Assembly: GCA_018268675.1 (NCBI GenBank)
Contig: JAFDWB010000089.1
Location: 62,001 to 126,000 of the forward strand
From: Actinomycetota bacterium
GTDB lineage: Bacteria > Actinomycetota > Thermoleophilia > Solirubrobacterales > 70-9
Reading direction: 5' to 3'
Length of the DNA stretch: 64,000 nt
Position 1 is the stretch's first letter. The number at the start of each line of letters is the position of its first letter. The translations under genes and the position numbers were made by a program. The notes beneath the pieces were generated by a model. It saw nothing but the letters and a program-made list of their open reading frames with translations, was not told the DNA's origin and did no database searches. Positions 26,950 to 34,929 of this stretch are shown one piece after another.

Positions 26950-27381
26950 TCAGTCGTCGTCGATGAGTGCGAAGTGGATGTTGGCCCCGGGCTCGATCCA
27001 GCAGCGCATGCCGATCAGCTCGAGCTTGTCGTGGCCCTCGATCACCTCGCCGATCGAGGAGACCGGGAGCGGCTCCGAGGCCAGGTCGTTGCCGTAGACG
27101 ATCGACATCTGCTGGCGCGGGCTGTAGAACGACACCGCGCCGCGGACCTCGCCTTTGTCCTCTTCCCGTTCGGGGCCGAAGTCCTCCGGGTAGTAGATGT
27201 TCTCCCAGGGGGCCATGATCTTGGTCGGGATCTGCAGGAGGTCGCCGACGATCTTGCCGTGGGCGATCACCGAGGAGAACGGCAGCGCCTCGCGGATCTT
27301 CTCCGTCAGCATCGGGGCCTTGTCCTCCCAGATCTCGATGACGGCGACGTCCTCGCCTTCGACGTTGACCTGCATCTTCAT
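26950..27381 (-). CDS. DUF3830 family protein (cyclophilin-like fold)
   Basis: About 143 residues, recognised by family resemblance as DUF3830. These are small cytoplasmic proteins with a cyclophilin-like barrel, often encoded with ABC importers or hydrolases. Family-like segments are PFSSVIAHGKIVGD, IYYPEDFGPE and the C-terminal WIEPGANIHFALI. No signal peptide. The ATG at 27381 overlaps the upstream gene (ATGA). Catalytic activity is not established for the family; a role as binding partner or enzyme for the imported substrate is inferred from the operon. Confidence 0.7.
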   Translation of the reverse strand: MKMQVNVEGEDVAVIEIWEDKAPMLTEKIREALPFSSVIAHGKIVGDLLQIPTKIMAPWENIYYPEDFGPEREEDKGEVRGAVSFYSPRQQMSIVYGNDLASEPLPVSSIGEVIEGHDKLELIGMRCWIEPGANIHFALIDDD

Positions 27382-27929
27382 TTGACGGCGCCTTTCTCGT
27401 TGCGCTGGATCCATGCCTCGAGCCCGTTGACGCGGAGGAAGCCGCTGGAGACACCCCAGGGCATGACCATGTCGACCCAGGTGTGGAGGCGGTTCACGTA
27501 CGTCATCACCGCCTGGGTGGCGAGGCAGAATTCCTCGATCGTCTCGCAGGCGTTGACCGCGCCGACGTACTCTTTCACCAGGCTCGCGGCGTGCGGCAGG
27601 CCGACGAAGTCGAACATGTTGGCCTTGTACTGGACCAGCTCGTCGATGTACCGCTGCAAGGTGTGGAGATCGGCGCCACCCTCGACGGCGGCCAGCTGCC
27701 AGGCGAACCACAGCGTCTCGTCGGTCAGCGTCCGCAGCTCGTTCTCGGCGAAGATCAGGGTCGTCAGGTAAGTCCCCTTCGCTCCCGTACCGCGCGGAAT
27801 TTCGCCCCTTCCCATCGCCCTGACCTCCTCGGGCGGAGTCGTCCAGATCACGTCACATTCGCGGTTGAGTTTCTCGATCACCGCGTCGACGGAATCGACT
27901 TCCGTCCTGATCTCTGCCTTGCTCGGCAC
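27378..27929 (-). CDS. Unrecognised protein, first gene of the DUF3830-ABC operon
   Basis: About 183 residues, soluble, predicted largely helical; I do not recognise its family. Notable segments are ECDVIWTTPPEEV near residue 28, TLIFAENELRTLTDETLWFAWQ in the middle, and a C-terminal MTYVNRLHTWVDMVMPWGVSSGFL rich in aromatic residues. The GTG at 27929 was chosen because GGGAG lies six bases upstream; a longer frame to 28001 would read through the promoter. It is translationally coupled to the DUF3830 gene, so the two may form a complex. Confidence 0.6.
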   Translation of the reverse strand: MPSKAEIRTEVDSVDAVIEKLNRECDVIWTTPPEEVRAMGRGEIPRGTGAKGTYLTTLIFAENELRTLTDETLWFAWQLAAVEGGADLHTLQRYIDELVQYKANMFDFVGLPHAASLVKEYVGAVNACETIEEFCLATQAVMTYVNRLHTWVDMVMPWGVSSGFLRVNGLEAWIQRNEKGAVK

Positions 27930-27972
27930 AGCGGGCTCCCTTCTTGAAAGTCGGTGAAGGCTGTCAACAGTC

Positions 27973-28032
27973 AACCTAACCCGCACTTCTCTGGCTGTCA
28001 AGGAGCGAATTCAATTTTCAAGCAGTGAAAAT
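27973..28032 (-). promoter_or_regulatory. Promoter of the DUF3830-ABC operon with inverted repeat
   Basis: Reading leftward, -35 TTGACA (28001-27996) and -10 TAGGTT (27978-27973) are separated by 17 bases, one of the best sigma70-like promoters in the window. A perfect inverted repeat ATTTTCA-agcag-TGAAAAT at 28014-28032 sits directly upstream of the -35 box, a position suited to an activator or a repressor. Confidence 0.7.
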
Positions 28033-28057
28033 AGGACGCGGACCGCCTCGACCGCCG

Positions 28058-28096
28058 GCCGTTCCTTATGGTCGCCTGGCGACCATAAGGAACGGC
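28058..28096. repeat. Type B hairpin element (copy B2)
   Basis: Two perfect 19-base arms, GCCGTTCCTTATGGTCGCC and its complement, meet at a single central T. The TTCCTT/AAGGAA core is shared with B1 and B3. It lies 62 bases beyond the stop of the leftward membrane-protein gene and upstream of the next operon's promoter, so it may insulate the two. Confidence 0.7.
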
Positions 28097-28158
28097 TGAC
28101 GGCCGCCCTGGGACGCCGCGCGCGCCCCGGGCCGGCGCGAGCGCAAGCCGGCGCAGCC

Positions 28159-29073
28159 CTACTGCCCGGCGCTCGCCGCCACCGGCTCCGCACCTGCGGC
28201 GACGGACTCGGGCGCCCAGCGGCGCCAGGCCGAGACCGCGGCGGCATAGGCGAGGACGGCGAGGATGGTGCAGGCGCTGACCACGGTGCCGGCGGCGGTG
28301 GCGGTGACGAGGTTGGTCGAGCCGAGGGCGGCGGCGGTGGCGGCGGGGCCCGTGCCGACGCCGAGGGGCAGGAGGCCGACGGCGCCCATCGTGAAGAGGA
28401 CCAGGCAGACGTGGGCGGGGTCGGTCGGGAGGTCGAAGCCACCGAGGACGATCAGGGTGCGCAGGAACGCCATCGCGGTGAAGGCGGCGACGACGAGCGC
28501 GAGACGGTTGCGCAGGCCCGGGTGGGCGAGGACGCCGAGGCCTGCCGCGAGCTTGTGCCCGCGGAAACGCCCGTAGAGGAGGCGCAGCGCGGCGAGGACG
28601 GCGAAGGCGCCGGCGAGCATCGCCCACGGCGACCAGGCCGGGATCGTGCCGACCGCGGTCGAGCCGATCGCCGCCAGCACGGCCGAGGCGCACACCTCGA
28701 ACATCACGATCGGCGCGTCGGCGAGCGCGATCTGCGAGGCGGCCGGCGCCTCCTCGCCGCCGAAGCGCCGCAGCAGCGCGACGCGCGCCGGCAGCGCCGC
28801 CTGTCCCTGCACGGTGCCGGCGAGGAAGGCGCCCGCGTTGGCCGCGTGGACGGTCGGGTGGTCGACCCGCCCGGCGCCGGCCGCCCGCAGCGTCGTCCGC
28901 CACGCCTCGGTGCGCAGCACCAGCGTCAGCAGATGGGCCAGGGTCGCCGCGACGATCACCCAGGCTGGCACCGACACGATCGCCGCCAGCAGCGCGTCAC
29001 CGTGCGTCCAGAGCAGGTACCCGACGACGGCGAGGCCGGCGAGCGGGACCAGGCGCGACAGGGTCTTGCGCAT
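28159..29073 (-). CDS. LPG-synthase-TM-like (UPF0104) integral membrane protein
   Basis: About 304 residues with roughly eight hydrophobic segments and short loops, resembling the transmembrane flippase-like domain of lysylphosphatidylglycerol synthases and the UPF0104 family. There is no aminoacyl-transferase domain. LPLGVGTGPAATAAALG near residue 235 resembles the conserved PGGxGxxE-type loop but lacks the acidic residue. The role may be lipid translocation or membrane modification, but this is inferred from the fold only. It is transcribed alone. Confidence 0.65.
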   Translation of the reverse strand: MRKTLSRLVPLAGLAVVGYLLWTHGDALLAAIVSVPAWVIVAATLAHLLTLVLRTEAWRTTLRAAGAGRVDHPTVHAANAGAFLAGTVQGQAALPARVALLRRFGGEEAPAASQIALADAPIVMFEVCASAVLAAIGSTAVGTIPAWSPWAMLAGAFAVLAALRLLYGRFRGHKLAAGLGVLAHPGLRNRLALVVAAFTAMAFLRTLIVLGGFDLPTDPAHVCLVLFTMGAVGLLPLGVGTGPAATAAALGSTNLVTATAAGTVVSACTILAVLAYAAAVSAWRRWAPESVAAGAEPVAASAGQ

Positions 29074-29123
29074 GGACCGAGAATCCCCCCGGTCGATGAA
29101 GAGCGGATGAGAAGTGGGCGGGC

Positions 29124-29501
29124 CTAGTACGACCGGTACCGCACCCGACGCGAGTCGTCGTCGGGCATCACCAGGTTAAGCAGCCCGTTGACGATGCTGA
29201 CGATGATCGCCGCCAGCACGCCCCACCAGAAGGTGCGGATCTCGAAGTCCGGCACGATCCAGTCGGTCAGGTACAGCATCAGCACGTTGATCAGGAAGTA
29301 GAAGAGGCCGAGCGTCAAGACGATGAAGGGGATCGAGAGGATCGCCAGGATCGGCTTCACCCAGGCGTTGACGAGCGTGAAGACGGCGGCGGCGATGAAG
29401 AGCGTCCACCACTGGCTGCCGTAGCTGATGCCGGAGAGGATCCAGGCGGCGACGAAGAGGGCGACGACGTTGCAGACCCAGCGGACGAGCAGCTTCTGCA
29501 T
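29124..29501 (-). CDS. Phage-holin-4/YvlD-like small membrane protein
   Basis: About 125 residues with four hydrophobic segments. It contains the FTLVNAWVKPILAILSIPF segment typical of the YvlD/phage_holin_4 family, found widely in non-phage chromosomes with no proven function. The ATG overlaps the stop of the upstream zinc-finger gene (ATGA). Despite the family name, nothing here indicates a prophage. Confidence 0.85.
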   Translation of the reverse strand: MQKLLVRWVCNVVALFVAAWILSGISYGSQWWTLFIAAAVFTLVNAWVKPILAILSIPFIVLTLGLFYFLINVLMLYLTDWIVPDFEIRTFWWGVLAAIIVSIVNGLLNLVMPDDDSRRVRYRSY

Positions 29502-29857
29502 CAGGGGTGAAGCTTCGACTGCCAGTCGGACGGCACCGCGCCCTGCGGTCCCGGCACCCCTTGGTCGAGCGGATGGGCCTCGGGTGGCGTCAGCTCCGGG
29601 CCTTCGAAGAACTGGCCGGAGCGGTAGTCGTAGAACCAGTCCTCGCCGGGCTCGAAGCTGCGGATCACCGGGTGGCCGGTTTCCTCCTGGTGGCGGGTGG
29701 CGTGCTGTTCGGGCGAGTTGTCGCAGCAGCCGACATGCCCGCACTGCGCGCAGCGACGCAGGTGCAGCCACCAACCGCCGGCCGCGGTGCACTCCGCACA
29801 GCCCACGCCGCTCGGCGGGGCGCTCACGTCGATGTCGCCAGGCTCGATGCTCGCCAC
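29501..29857 (-). CDS. UBP-type zinc finger protein
   Basis: About 118 residues. The N-terminal half carries the Cys/His pattern of the UBP (ZnF-UBP) domain: CAEC, CAQCGHVGCC, HATRH and H in TGHPV. In bacteria, short stand-alone versions occur in actinobacteria with unknown partners. The C-terminal part is Pro-rich and ends DWQSKLHP. It is coupled to the small membrane protein gene by a 1-base overlap of stop and start. Confidence 0.85.
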   Translation of the reverse strand: MASIEPGDIDVSAPPSGVGCAECTAAGGWWLHLRRCAQCGHVGCCDNSPEQHATRHQEETGHPVIRSFEPGEDWFYDYRSGQFFEGPELTPPEAHPLDQGVPGPQGAVPSDWQSKLHP

Positions 29858-29941
29858 TTTCCCTCCTCGGTTCGGGCCCTGAGCCTAGCGCGCGGCCGTG
29901 CCGGGCCCGGGGACTTCCCGCGCGCCGCCGGGAGGCGACGC

Positions 29942-30223
29942 TCAGCCGCGCACGAGACGGCCGACGGCACCCATCAGCTCGTCCGTCTTCTCGGCGCGAT
30001 CCTCGGCGTCGCCCTCGACCATGCAGTGGCGGACGTGGTCGTCGAGGAGGCCGAGGGCGACCCCTTGGAGGGCGGCCTCGGCAGCCTGGATCTGGGTGAG
30101 GACGTCGATGCAGTAGCGCTCTTCCTCGACCATCTTGGCCACTCCGCGCACCTGCCCCTCGACGCGCGAGAGGCGCTTCAGCAGCTGATCCTTGGAGGCG
30201 GTGTATCCGGGCGTCGTGCTCAT
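29942..30223 (-). CDS. CsoR/FrmR-family metal- or aldehyde-sensing repressor
   Basis: About 93 residues, all-helical, with the family signature RLSRVEGQVRGV and the sensing residues Cys38, His63 and Cys67 (C-H-C, the copper(I) pattern of CsoR). A matching palindromic operator sits directly upstream of the ATG at 30223, so autoregulation is likely. Unusually, no copper ATPase or chaperone gene is adjacent, so its other targets are probably elsewhere. Confidence 0.85.
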   Translation of the reverse strand: MSTTPGYTASKDQLLKRLSRVEGQVRGVAKMVEEERYCIDVLTQIQAAEAALQGVALGLLDDHVRHCMVEGDAEDRAEKTDELMGAVGRLVRG

Positions 30224-30234
30224 GCTCGGAATAG

Positions 30235-30249
30235 TACCCCCTGCGGGTA
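30235..30249. promoter_or_regulatory. CsoR-type operator
   Basis: TACCCCCTGCGGGTA is a near-perfect inverted repeat (TACCC/GGGTA arms), the form bound by CsoR/RcnR-type tetramers. It lies 12 bases upstream of the csoR-like start codon, between it and the VOC gene stop. Confidence 0.7.
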
Positions 30250-30264
30250 TCGGCGCGGGCGAGC

Positions 30265-30621
30265 CTACGGCGCGTAGCGGCGGTGGAGCATCAGCGAGTT
30301 GCCCTCGGTGTCGCTGAAGAAGGCCATGTTGCAGACGCCGGTGTCCTGCTCGCCGGCGAACTCGACGCCGCGGGCCTCGAGCTCCTTCTTGGCCTCGGCG
30401 ACGTCGTTCACGCGCAGGGCGATCGGGGCGGTGTGCGGCGCGAACTCCTGGCCCATCACGGTGGGATCGACCAGGTAGAGAGAGACGTTGCCGGTCTCGA
30501 TCTCCGGCCACCCATCGTCCCAGTCAGGGCTGTGGAGCCGGAGGACGTCGCGGTAGAAGGCCTTGGCCCGGGCCATGTCGGTGACCGGGACCGAGACGAA
30601 GTCGGTGCGTTCGAATTCCAT
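30265..30621 (-). CDS. Glyoxalase/VOC superfamily protein
   Basis: About 118 residues, a single VOC module pair: FVSVPVTDMARAKAFYRDVLRL at the N-terminus and ARGVEFAG...MAFFSDTEGNSLMLHRR at the C-terminus, with likely metal ligands among His/Glu of these strands. Such proteins include glyoxalases, dioxygenases and antibiotic-binding proteins, so the reaction is open. It is upstream of the CsoR gene in the same direction. Confidence 0.85.
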   Translation of the reverse strand: MEFERTDFVSVPVTDMARAKAFYRDVLRLHSPDWDDGWPEIETGNVSLYLVDPTVMGQEFAPHTAPIALRVNDVAEAKKELEARGVEFAGEQDTGVCNMAFFSDTEGNSLMLHRRYAP

Positions 30622-30666
30622 GCCCTCATTCTGCCGTCGCGGGGGGTCGGCCCGCGCCGCGGGGCG

Positions 30667-31671
30667 TCAGCCGGCGGGCGCGCGGGCGAGGCCGAGGCGG
30701 GTGGTGACCTCGGCGGCGATGCGGGCGGGGTCGGGGAGGAAGGCGTCCTCGAGGGTCGGGCTGTAAGGGATCGGGGTCTCGGGGCAGGTGATGGTCCAGG
30801 CGTCGTCGAGGTCGTGAAGGCCCTCGGCGGTGAGGATGCCGAGGAGGTTCGCGGCCCAGCCGCCGATGAGGGGGCCCTCCTCGACCACCACCACGCGGTT
30901 GGTCTTCGCCACCGAACGCAGGACGGTCGCGGTGTCGAGGGGACGGAGGCTGCGCATGTCGACAACCTCGCAATCGATCCCGCGCTCCGCCAGCTCCGCC
31001 GCCGCCCGCAGGCAGTCGCGCACGCCCTTCGAGACCGAGACCAGGGTCACGTCGCCGCCCTCGCGCACCACCGCGGCCTCCCCGAGCGGCAGGGTCTCGA
31101 CCTCCGAGACCGGGTCGACCACCGAGTAGAGGCGCTTGTGCTCGAGGAAGGCGACCGGGTTGTCGTCGCGGATCGCGGCGCGCAGCAGCGCGTAGGCGTC
31201 GCCGGCCGTCGCGGGGGCGACGACTTTCAGCCCCGGCACCCCCTGCAGCCACGGCACCGGCGTCTGCGAGTGCATCGCGCCGAAGTTGCCGCCCGCGCCC
31301 ATCGCCGAGCGCACCACCAGCGGGCAGGGCGCCTGCTCGCCGGACACGTACCAGTACTTCGCCGCCTGGTTCACCAGGCTGTCCATCGCCAGCGGCAGGA
31401 AGTCGGCGAACATGATCTCGAGGACCGGCCGCAGGCCGGTGACCGCGGCGCCGAAGGCCCCCGCGGCCAGCGCCAGCTCGGAGATCGGCGTGTCGAAGAC
31501 GCGCTCGCCGAAGCGCTTCCGCAGCCCCGGCGTCACCGCGAAGACGCCGCCCGCCGCGGCCACGTCCTCGCCGAAGAAGACGACCGCCGGGTCGCGCTCC
31601 ATCTCCGCCGCGATCGCCTCGCGGACCGCGACCCGGAACTCGATCGTCTCGACGCCGTCGCCGCCGCTCAC
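30667..31671 (-). CDS. 2-oxoacid dehydrogenase E1 component, beta subunit
   Basis: About 334 residues of the transketolase-like pyrimidine-binding plus C-terminal domains found in E1 beta of pyruvate, branched-chain or acetoin dehydrogenases. Typical segments are FFGEDVAAAGGVFAVT near residue 32, FDTPISE with the catalytic-site Glu, and FADFLPLAMDSLVNQAAK. The GTG start overlaps the alpha-subunit stop (GTGA). It is the last gene of the long operon, and no E2 or E3 follows. Confidence 0.9.
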   Translation of the reverse strand: MSGGDGVETIEFRVAVREAIAAEMERDPAVVFFGEDVAAAGGVFAVTPGLRKRFGERVFDTPISELALAAGAFGAAVTGLRPVLEIMFADFLPLAMDSLVNQAAKYWYVSGEQAPCPLVVRSAMGAGGNFGAMHSQTPVPWLQGVPGLKVVAPATAGDAYALLRAAIRDDNPVAFLEHKRLYSVVDPVSEVETLPLGEAAVVREGGDVTLVSVSKGVRDCLRAAAELAERGIDCEVVDMRSLRPLDTATVLRSVAKTNRVVVVEEGPLIGGWAANLLGILTAEGLHDLDDAWTITCPETPIPYSPTLEDAFLPDPARIAAEVTTRLGLARAPAG

Positions 31672-32609
31672 GCGAACTCCCTCCCCCCGGCCGCGGGATC
31701 GGGGAACGGCGCCGCCAGCCCCCGCGCGACGACCTCCTCCAGCTCCCCCGCCACCTCGGCGTCGATCTCATCGAGGCGCTCCGGCTCGACGCCCCAGTGC
31801 TCCGCCAGCGCCCGCCGCGCCAGGACCAGCGGGTCGCGCCCCTTCCACGCGTCCAGCTCCCCCGGCTTGCGGTACCTCCCCGGGTCCGAGCGCGAGTGGC
31901 CGACGAAGCGGTAGGTCAGCGTCTCCAGGAACGCCGGCCCGCGCCCCGAGCGCGCGTGATCGATCGCCTCGCCCGCCGCCTCGCGCACGGCGAAGACGTC
32001 GTTGCCGTCGACCTTCTGCGTTGGGATCCCCATCGCCATCGGCCGCGCGGCGATCGCCCCCGCGGTCACCGCCTCGATTGGCGTGAACTCCATATAGAGG
32101 TTGTTCTCGCAGACGAAGACGACCGGCAGCCGCTCCACCTGGGCCCAGTTGAGGCACTCGTGGAAGTAGGCCTGGTTGGCGGTCCCGTCGCCGAAGAAGG
32201 CGACCGCCACCGCGCCCGTACCGCGCAGCTTCTGCGTCAGCGCCGCGCCCGTCGCCGCCCCGATCGAGCCGCCGACGATGCCGAAGCAGCCGATCAACCC
32301 GTGCTCGACGTCGACCACGTTCATCGACCCGGCCCGCCCGCCGCAGGCCCCGCTCGCCCGCCCGAGCAGCTCGTCCATCAGCTTCTGCGGCGAGACCCCG
32401 AGCGCCAGCGCGTGGCCGTGCCCGCGGTAGGTCCCCGCCACCTTGTCGCCATCGCGGAGCATCGAGCAGACCCCCACCCCGCTCGCCTCCTGCCCCGAGT
32501 AGAGGTGCGTGGTCCCGTGCACGTTGCCCTGCTGGAACTGGGACTGGACGGTGTCCTCGAAGGTGCGGATCAGGCGCATCCGCCGGTAGAGGTCGCGGGC
32601 GTCAGCCAC
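31668..32609 (-). CDS. 2-oxoacid dehydrogenase E1 component, alpha subunit
   Basis: About 313 residues. It has the ThDP pyrophosphate site GDGTANQ...NN near residues 140-170, and the GHSRSDPGRYRKPGE segment typical of acetoin/pyruvate dehydrogenase E1 alpha. The GTG at 32609 is preceded by GGGAG at a good distance. Together with the beta subunit it would decarboxylate a 2-oxo acid, or cleave a diketone such as acetoin, and transfer the fragment to a lipoyl-E2 that must be encoded elsewhere. Confidence 0.9.
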   Translation of the reverse strand: MADARDLYRRMRLIRTFEDTVQSQFQQGNVHGTTHLYSGQEASGVGVCSMLRDGDKVAGTYRGHGHALALGVSPQKLMDELLGRASGACGGRAGSMNVVDVEHGLIGCFGIVGGSIGAATGAALTQKLRGTGAVAVAFFGDGTANQAYFHECLNWAQVERLPVVFVCENNLYMEFTPIEAVTAGAIAARPMAMGIPTQKVDGNDVFAVREAAGEAIDHARSGRGPAFLETLTYRFVGHSRSDPGRYRKPGELDAWKGRDPLVLARRALAEHWGVEPERLDEIDAEVAGELEEVVARGLAAPFPDPAAGGREFA

Positions 32610-32620
32610 GGCCCACTCCC

Positions 32621-33883
32621 TCAGCCGGCCCGCGACCCGGCCTTCGCGACCGCCTCGATCGCGACCCCGATCGCGGCGGGGATCAACCCGATCTCCTCCG
32701 CGGTGATCGTCAGCGGCGGCGAGATGCCCAGCGAGGTCCCGAGCGGCCGCGTGATCACGCCCTCCGCGCGGGTCGCTTCGAACACTGCCGGGACCGTGAT
32801 CCCGGCGCCGATCGCCTCCGGCGCCAGCTCCACCGCCGCCATCAGCCCGAGCCCGGCGCGCACCTCCGACACCTCGTCCAGCTCGGTCAGCGGCGCCAGC
32901 GCGTCGGCGAGCACCCCCTCCAGCTCGCGCGAGCGCGCCAGCAGCCCCTCGCGCTCGATGATGTCGAGGTTCACCAGCGCCGCCGCGCAGCAGGCGGGGT
33001 GACCGGAGTACGTCTGCCCGGTGCGGAAATAATCGCCGTCGCCGGTCCAGAAAGGCGCCGCGAGGCGGCCCGCGGCGATCACCCCGCCGAGCGGCTGATA
33101 CCCGCTCGTCACGCCCTTGGCGAAGACGATCATGTCCGGCTCGACGCCGAAGCGCTCCGCCGCGAACCAGTGCCCGAGCCGGCCGAAGGCGCAGATCACC
33201 TCGTCGAGGACGAAGAGGACGCCGGTCTCCGCGCAGAGCGCCGCGACCCCCTCGATGTACCCCGCGGGCGGCGGCAGCACCCCGCCCGCGCCGACCACCG
33301 GCTCGACGAAGACCGCGGCGACGCGCTCCGACCCGAGCCGCTCGATCTCCGCCCGCAGATCGTCGAGCGAGTCGTAGGCCACCCGCGACACCCCGCCGAC
33401 CAGCGGCCCGATGTCCTGCAGGTTGGCCTCGATGCCGCCGATCGTGGTGCCGAAGCCGCCCGCGCCGTGGAAGGCCGAGGCGCGCCCGATCAGGTGGTTG
33501 CGCTCCGGCGCCCCTTCCACCGCCCAGAAGCGCCGCGCCAGCTTCGCCGCGGTCTCGATCCCGTCGCCGCCGCCCGGGGTGAGGAACACGTGCCCGTCGG
33601 CCACCGGCGCCAGCCCCGCCAGCCGGTCGGCGAGCTCCAGCGCGGGACGGTTCGCGTAGTCGTTGAAGATGTTGTAGGAGTCGAGCTTCACCAGCTGCTC
33701 GCGGACCGCGTCGGCGATCTCCACTCGCCCGTGGCCGACGTTCACGTACCAGAGGCTCCCGGTCGCGTCGAGGAGCCGCTGCCCGTCCTCGGTCCAGACC
33801 CAGACGCCCTCCGCGCGGTCGACCACGAACTCGCGCCCGGCGACCGTCGCCATGTTCGTGAAGGGGTGCCAAAGTCGGGTCAT
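32621..33883 (-). CDS. Class III PLP-dependent aminotransferase (omega-transaminase type)
   Basis: About 420 residues of aminotransferase class III. The PLP Lys is Lys256 in FAKGVTSGYQPLGG, preceded by the LDEVICAFGRLG segment with the cofactor-binding Asp. The N-terminus LWHPFTNMA resembles beta-alanine/pyruvate or taurine-type omega transaminases, which move an amino group from a terminal carbon to pyruvate or 2-oxoglutarate. The start overlaps the transketolase gene by four bases (ATGA). It probably performs one of two transaminations in the pathway. Confidence 0.9.
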   Translation of the reverse strand: MTRLWHPFTNMATVAGREFVVDRAEGVWVWTEDGQRLLDATGSLWYVNVGHGRVEIADAVREQLVKLDSYNIFNDYANRPALELADRLAGLAPVADGHVFLTPGGGDGIETAAKLARRFWAVEGAPERNHLIGRASAFHGAGGFGTTIGGIEANLQDIGPLVGGVSRVAYDSLDDLRAEIERLGSERVAAVFVEPVVGAGGVLPPPAGYIEGVAALCAETGVLFVLDEVICAFGRLGHWFAAERFGVEPDMIVFAKGVTSGYQPLGGVIAAGRLAAPFWTGDGDYFRTGQTYSGHPACCAAALVNLDIIEREGLLARSRELEGVLADALAPLTELDEVSEVRAGLGLMAAVELAPEAIGAGITVPAVFEATRAEGVITRPLGTSLGISPPLTITAEEIGLIPAAIGVAIEAVAKAGSRAG

Positions 33884-34929
33884 CGCATCGCTCCTTGGGG
33901 ATCGCCCGGCCGCCGCAGCAGCTCGCGCGCCGCGTCGGTGACGCCGTCGGCGTCCAGCCGGTAGTGCTTGTAGAGATGGGTCGGCGGGCCGATCAGCGCG
34001 TACTCGTCGGCGGGCATCCCGAGCCGCGAGAAACGGGCCCGGACCCCGGCGTCGACCAGCGCGTCGGCGCAGGCGCTCGCCACGCCGCCGTAGACGTTGT
34101 GCTCCTCGGCGACCAGGACCGCGCCGGTGCGCTCGGCCGCGGCGCAGAGGGTCGCCGCGTCGAACGGCCGCACCGTGTGGGCGTCGAGCACCGTCGCCTC
34201 CACCCCGTCCTCGGCGGCGAGCCGCTCCGCCGCCGCCAGCGAAGCGGCGACGGTGAGCCCGTTGGCGACGATCGTCAGGTCGCCGCCCTCGCGCAGCGTC
34301 GCGATCCGGCCGACCGCGAAGGCGCCCGGGTCCGCGGCGAGCCGCGCCGCGTAGACGTCGGGGTCGCGCCCGCGGCCGAGGCGGAAGTACACCGGCCCCG
34401 GCTCGTCCACGGTCTGGCGCAGCGCCGCCCGCAGCGAGGCCGCGTCGCAGGGGCAGACGACGGTCATCCCGGCGATCGAGCGCAGCACGCCGAGGTCCTC
34501 GGTGGCGTGGTGGGAGGTGCCGTAGAAGCCGAGCGAGATGCCGGCGTGGTGGGCCAGCACCCGCACGGGCAGGCCCGGGTAGGCGAGGTCGGTGCGCAGC
34601 TGCTCGGCGGCGAGCAGGCCGACGAAGCTGGCGAAGGTTGCGACGTAGGGGACGAGGCCGAAGGTCGCCATCCCGGCCGCCATCGTGACCATGTTCTGCT
34701 CGGCGATGCCGACGTTGAAGAAGCGCTCCGGGTGGCGCTGCTCGAACTCGACCGTGCGGTTGGAGTACTTGAGGTCGGCGGTGAGCACGACGATCCGCTC
34801 GTCGGCGTCGGCGATCGCCGCCAGCTCCTCGCCGGCGACGAAGGACTCGGCGAGCCGGTAGGAGACCGCCATGTCCCAGCTGTCGGGGTCCTTCAACTCG
34901 ACCGGCGGCGGGGTCGGCAGCTCACGCAT
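33880..34929 (-). CDS. Transketolase-like C-terminal subunit
   Basis: About 349 residues with the pyrimidine-binding and C-terminal domains of split transketolases: the catalytic Glu in FFNVGIAEQNMV, and the FASFVGLLAAEQLRTDLAY segment. It pairs with the N-terminal subunit encoded just upstream (8-base overlap). Split transketolases in catabolic operons often act on a specific ketose or deoxy-ketose rather than in the pentose phosphate pathway. Confidence 0.9.
   Translation of the reverse strand: MRELPTPPPVELKDPDSWDMAVSYRLAESFVAGEELAAIADADERIVVLTADLKYSNRTVEFEQRHPERFFNVGIAEQNMVTMAAGMATFGLVPYVATFASFVGLLAAEQLRTDLAYPGLPVRVLAHHAGISLGFYGTSHHATEDLGVLRSIAGMTVVCPCDAASLRAALRQTVDEPGPVYFRLGRGRDPDVYAARLAADPGAFAVGRIATLREGGDLTIVANGLTVAASLAAAERLAAEDGVEATVLDAHTVRPFDAATLCAAAERTGAVLVAEEHNVYGGVASACADALVDAGVRARFSRLGMPADEYALIGPPTHLYKHYRLDADGVTDAARELLRRPGDPQGAMR

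Noticed and set aside
29124-29501. Holin-family gene as a sign of a prophage
   Set aside because: Stand-alone YvlD-like proteins are common in chromosomes; no other phage genes, integrase or attachment repeats are present.
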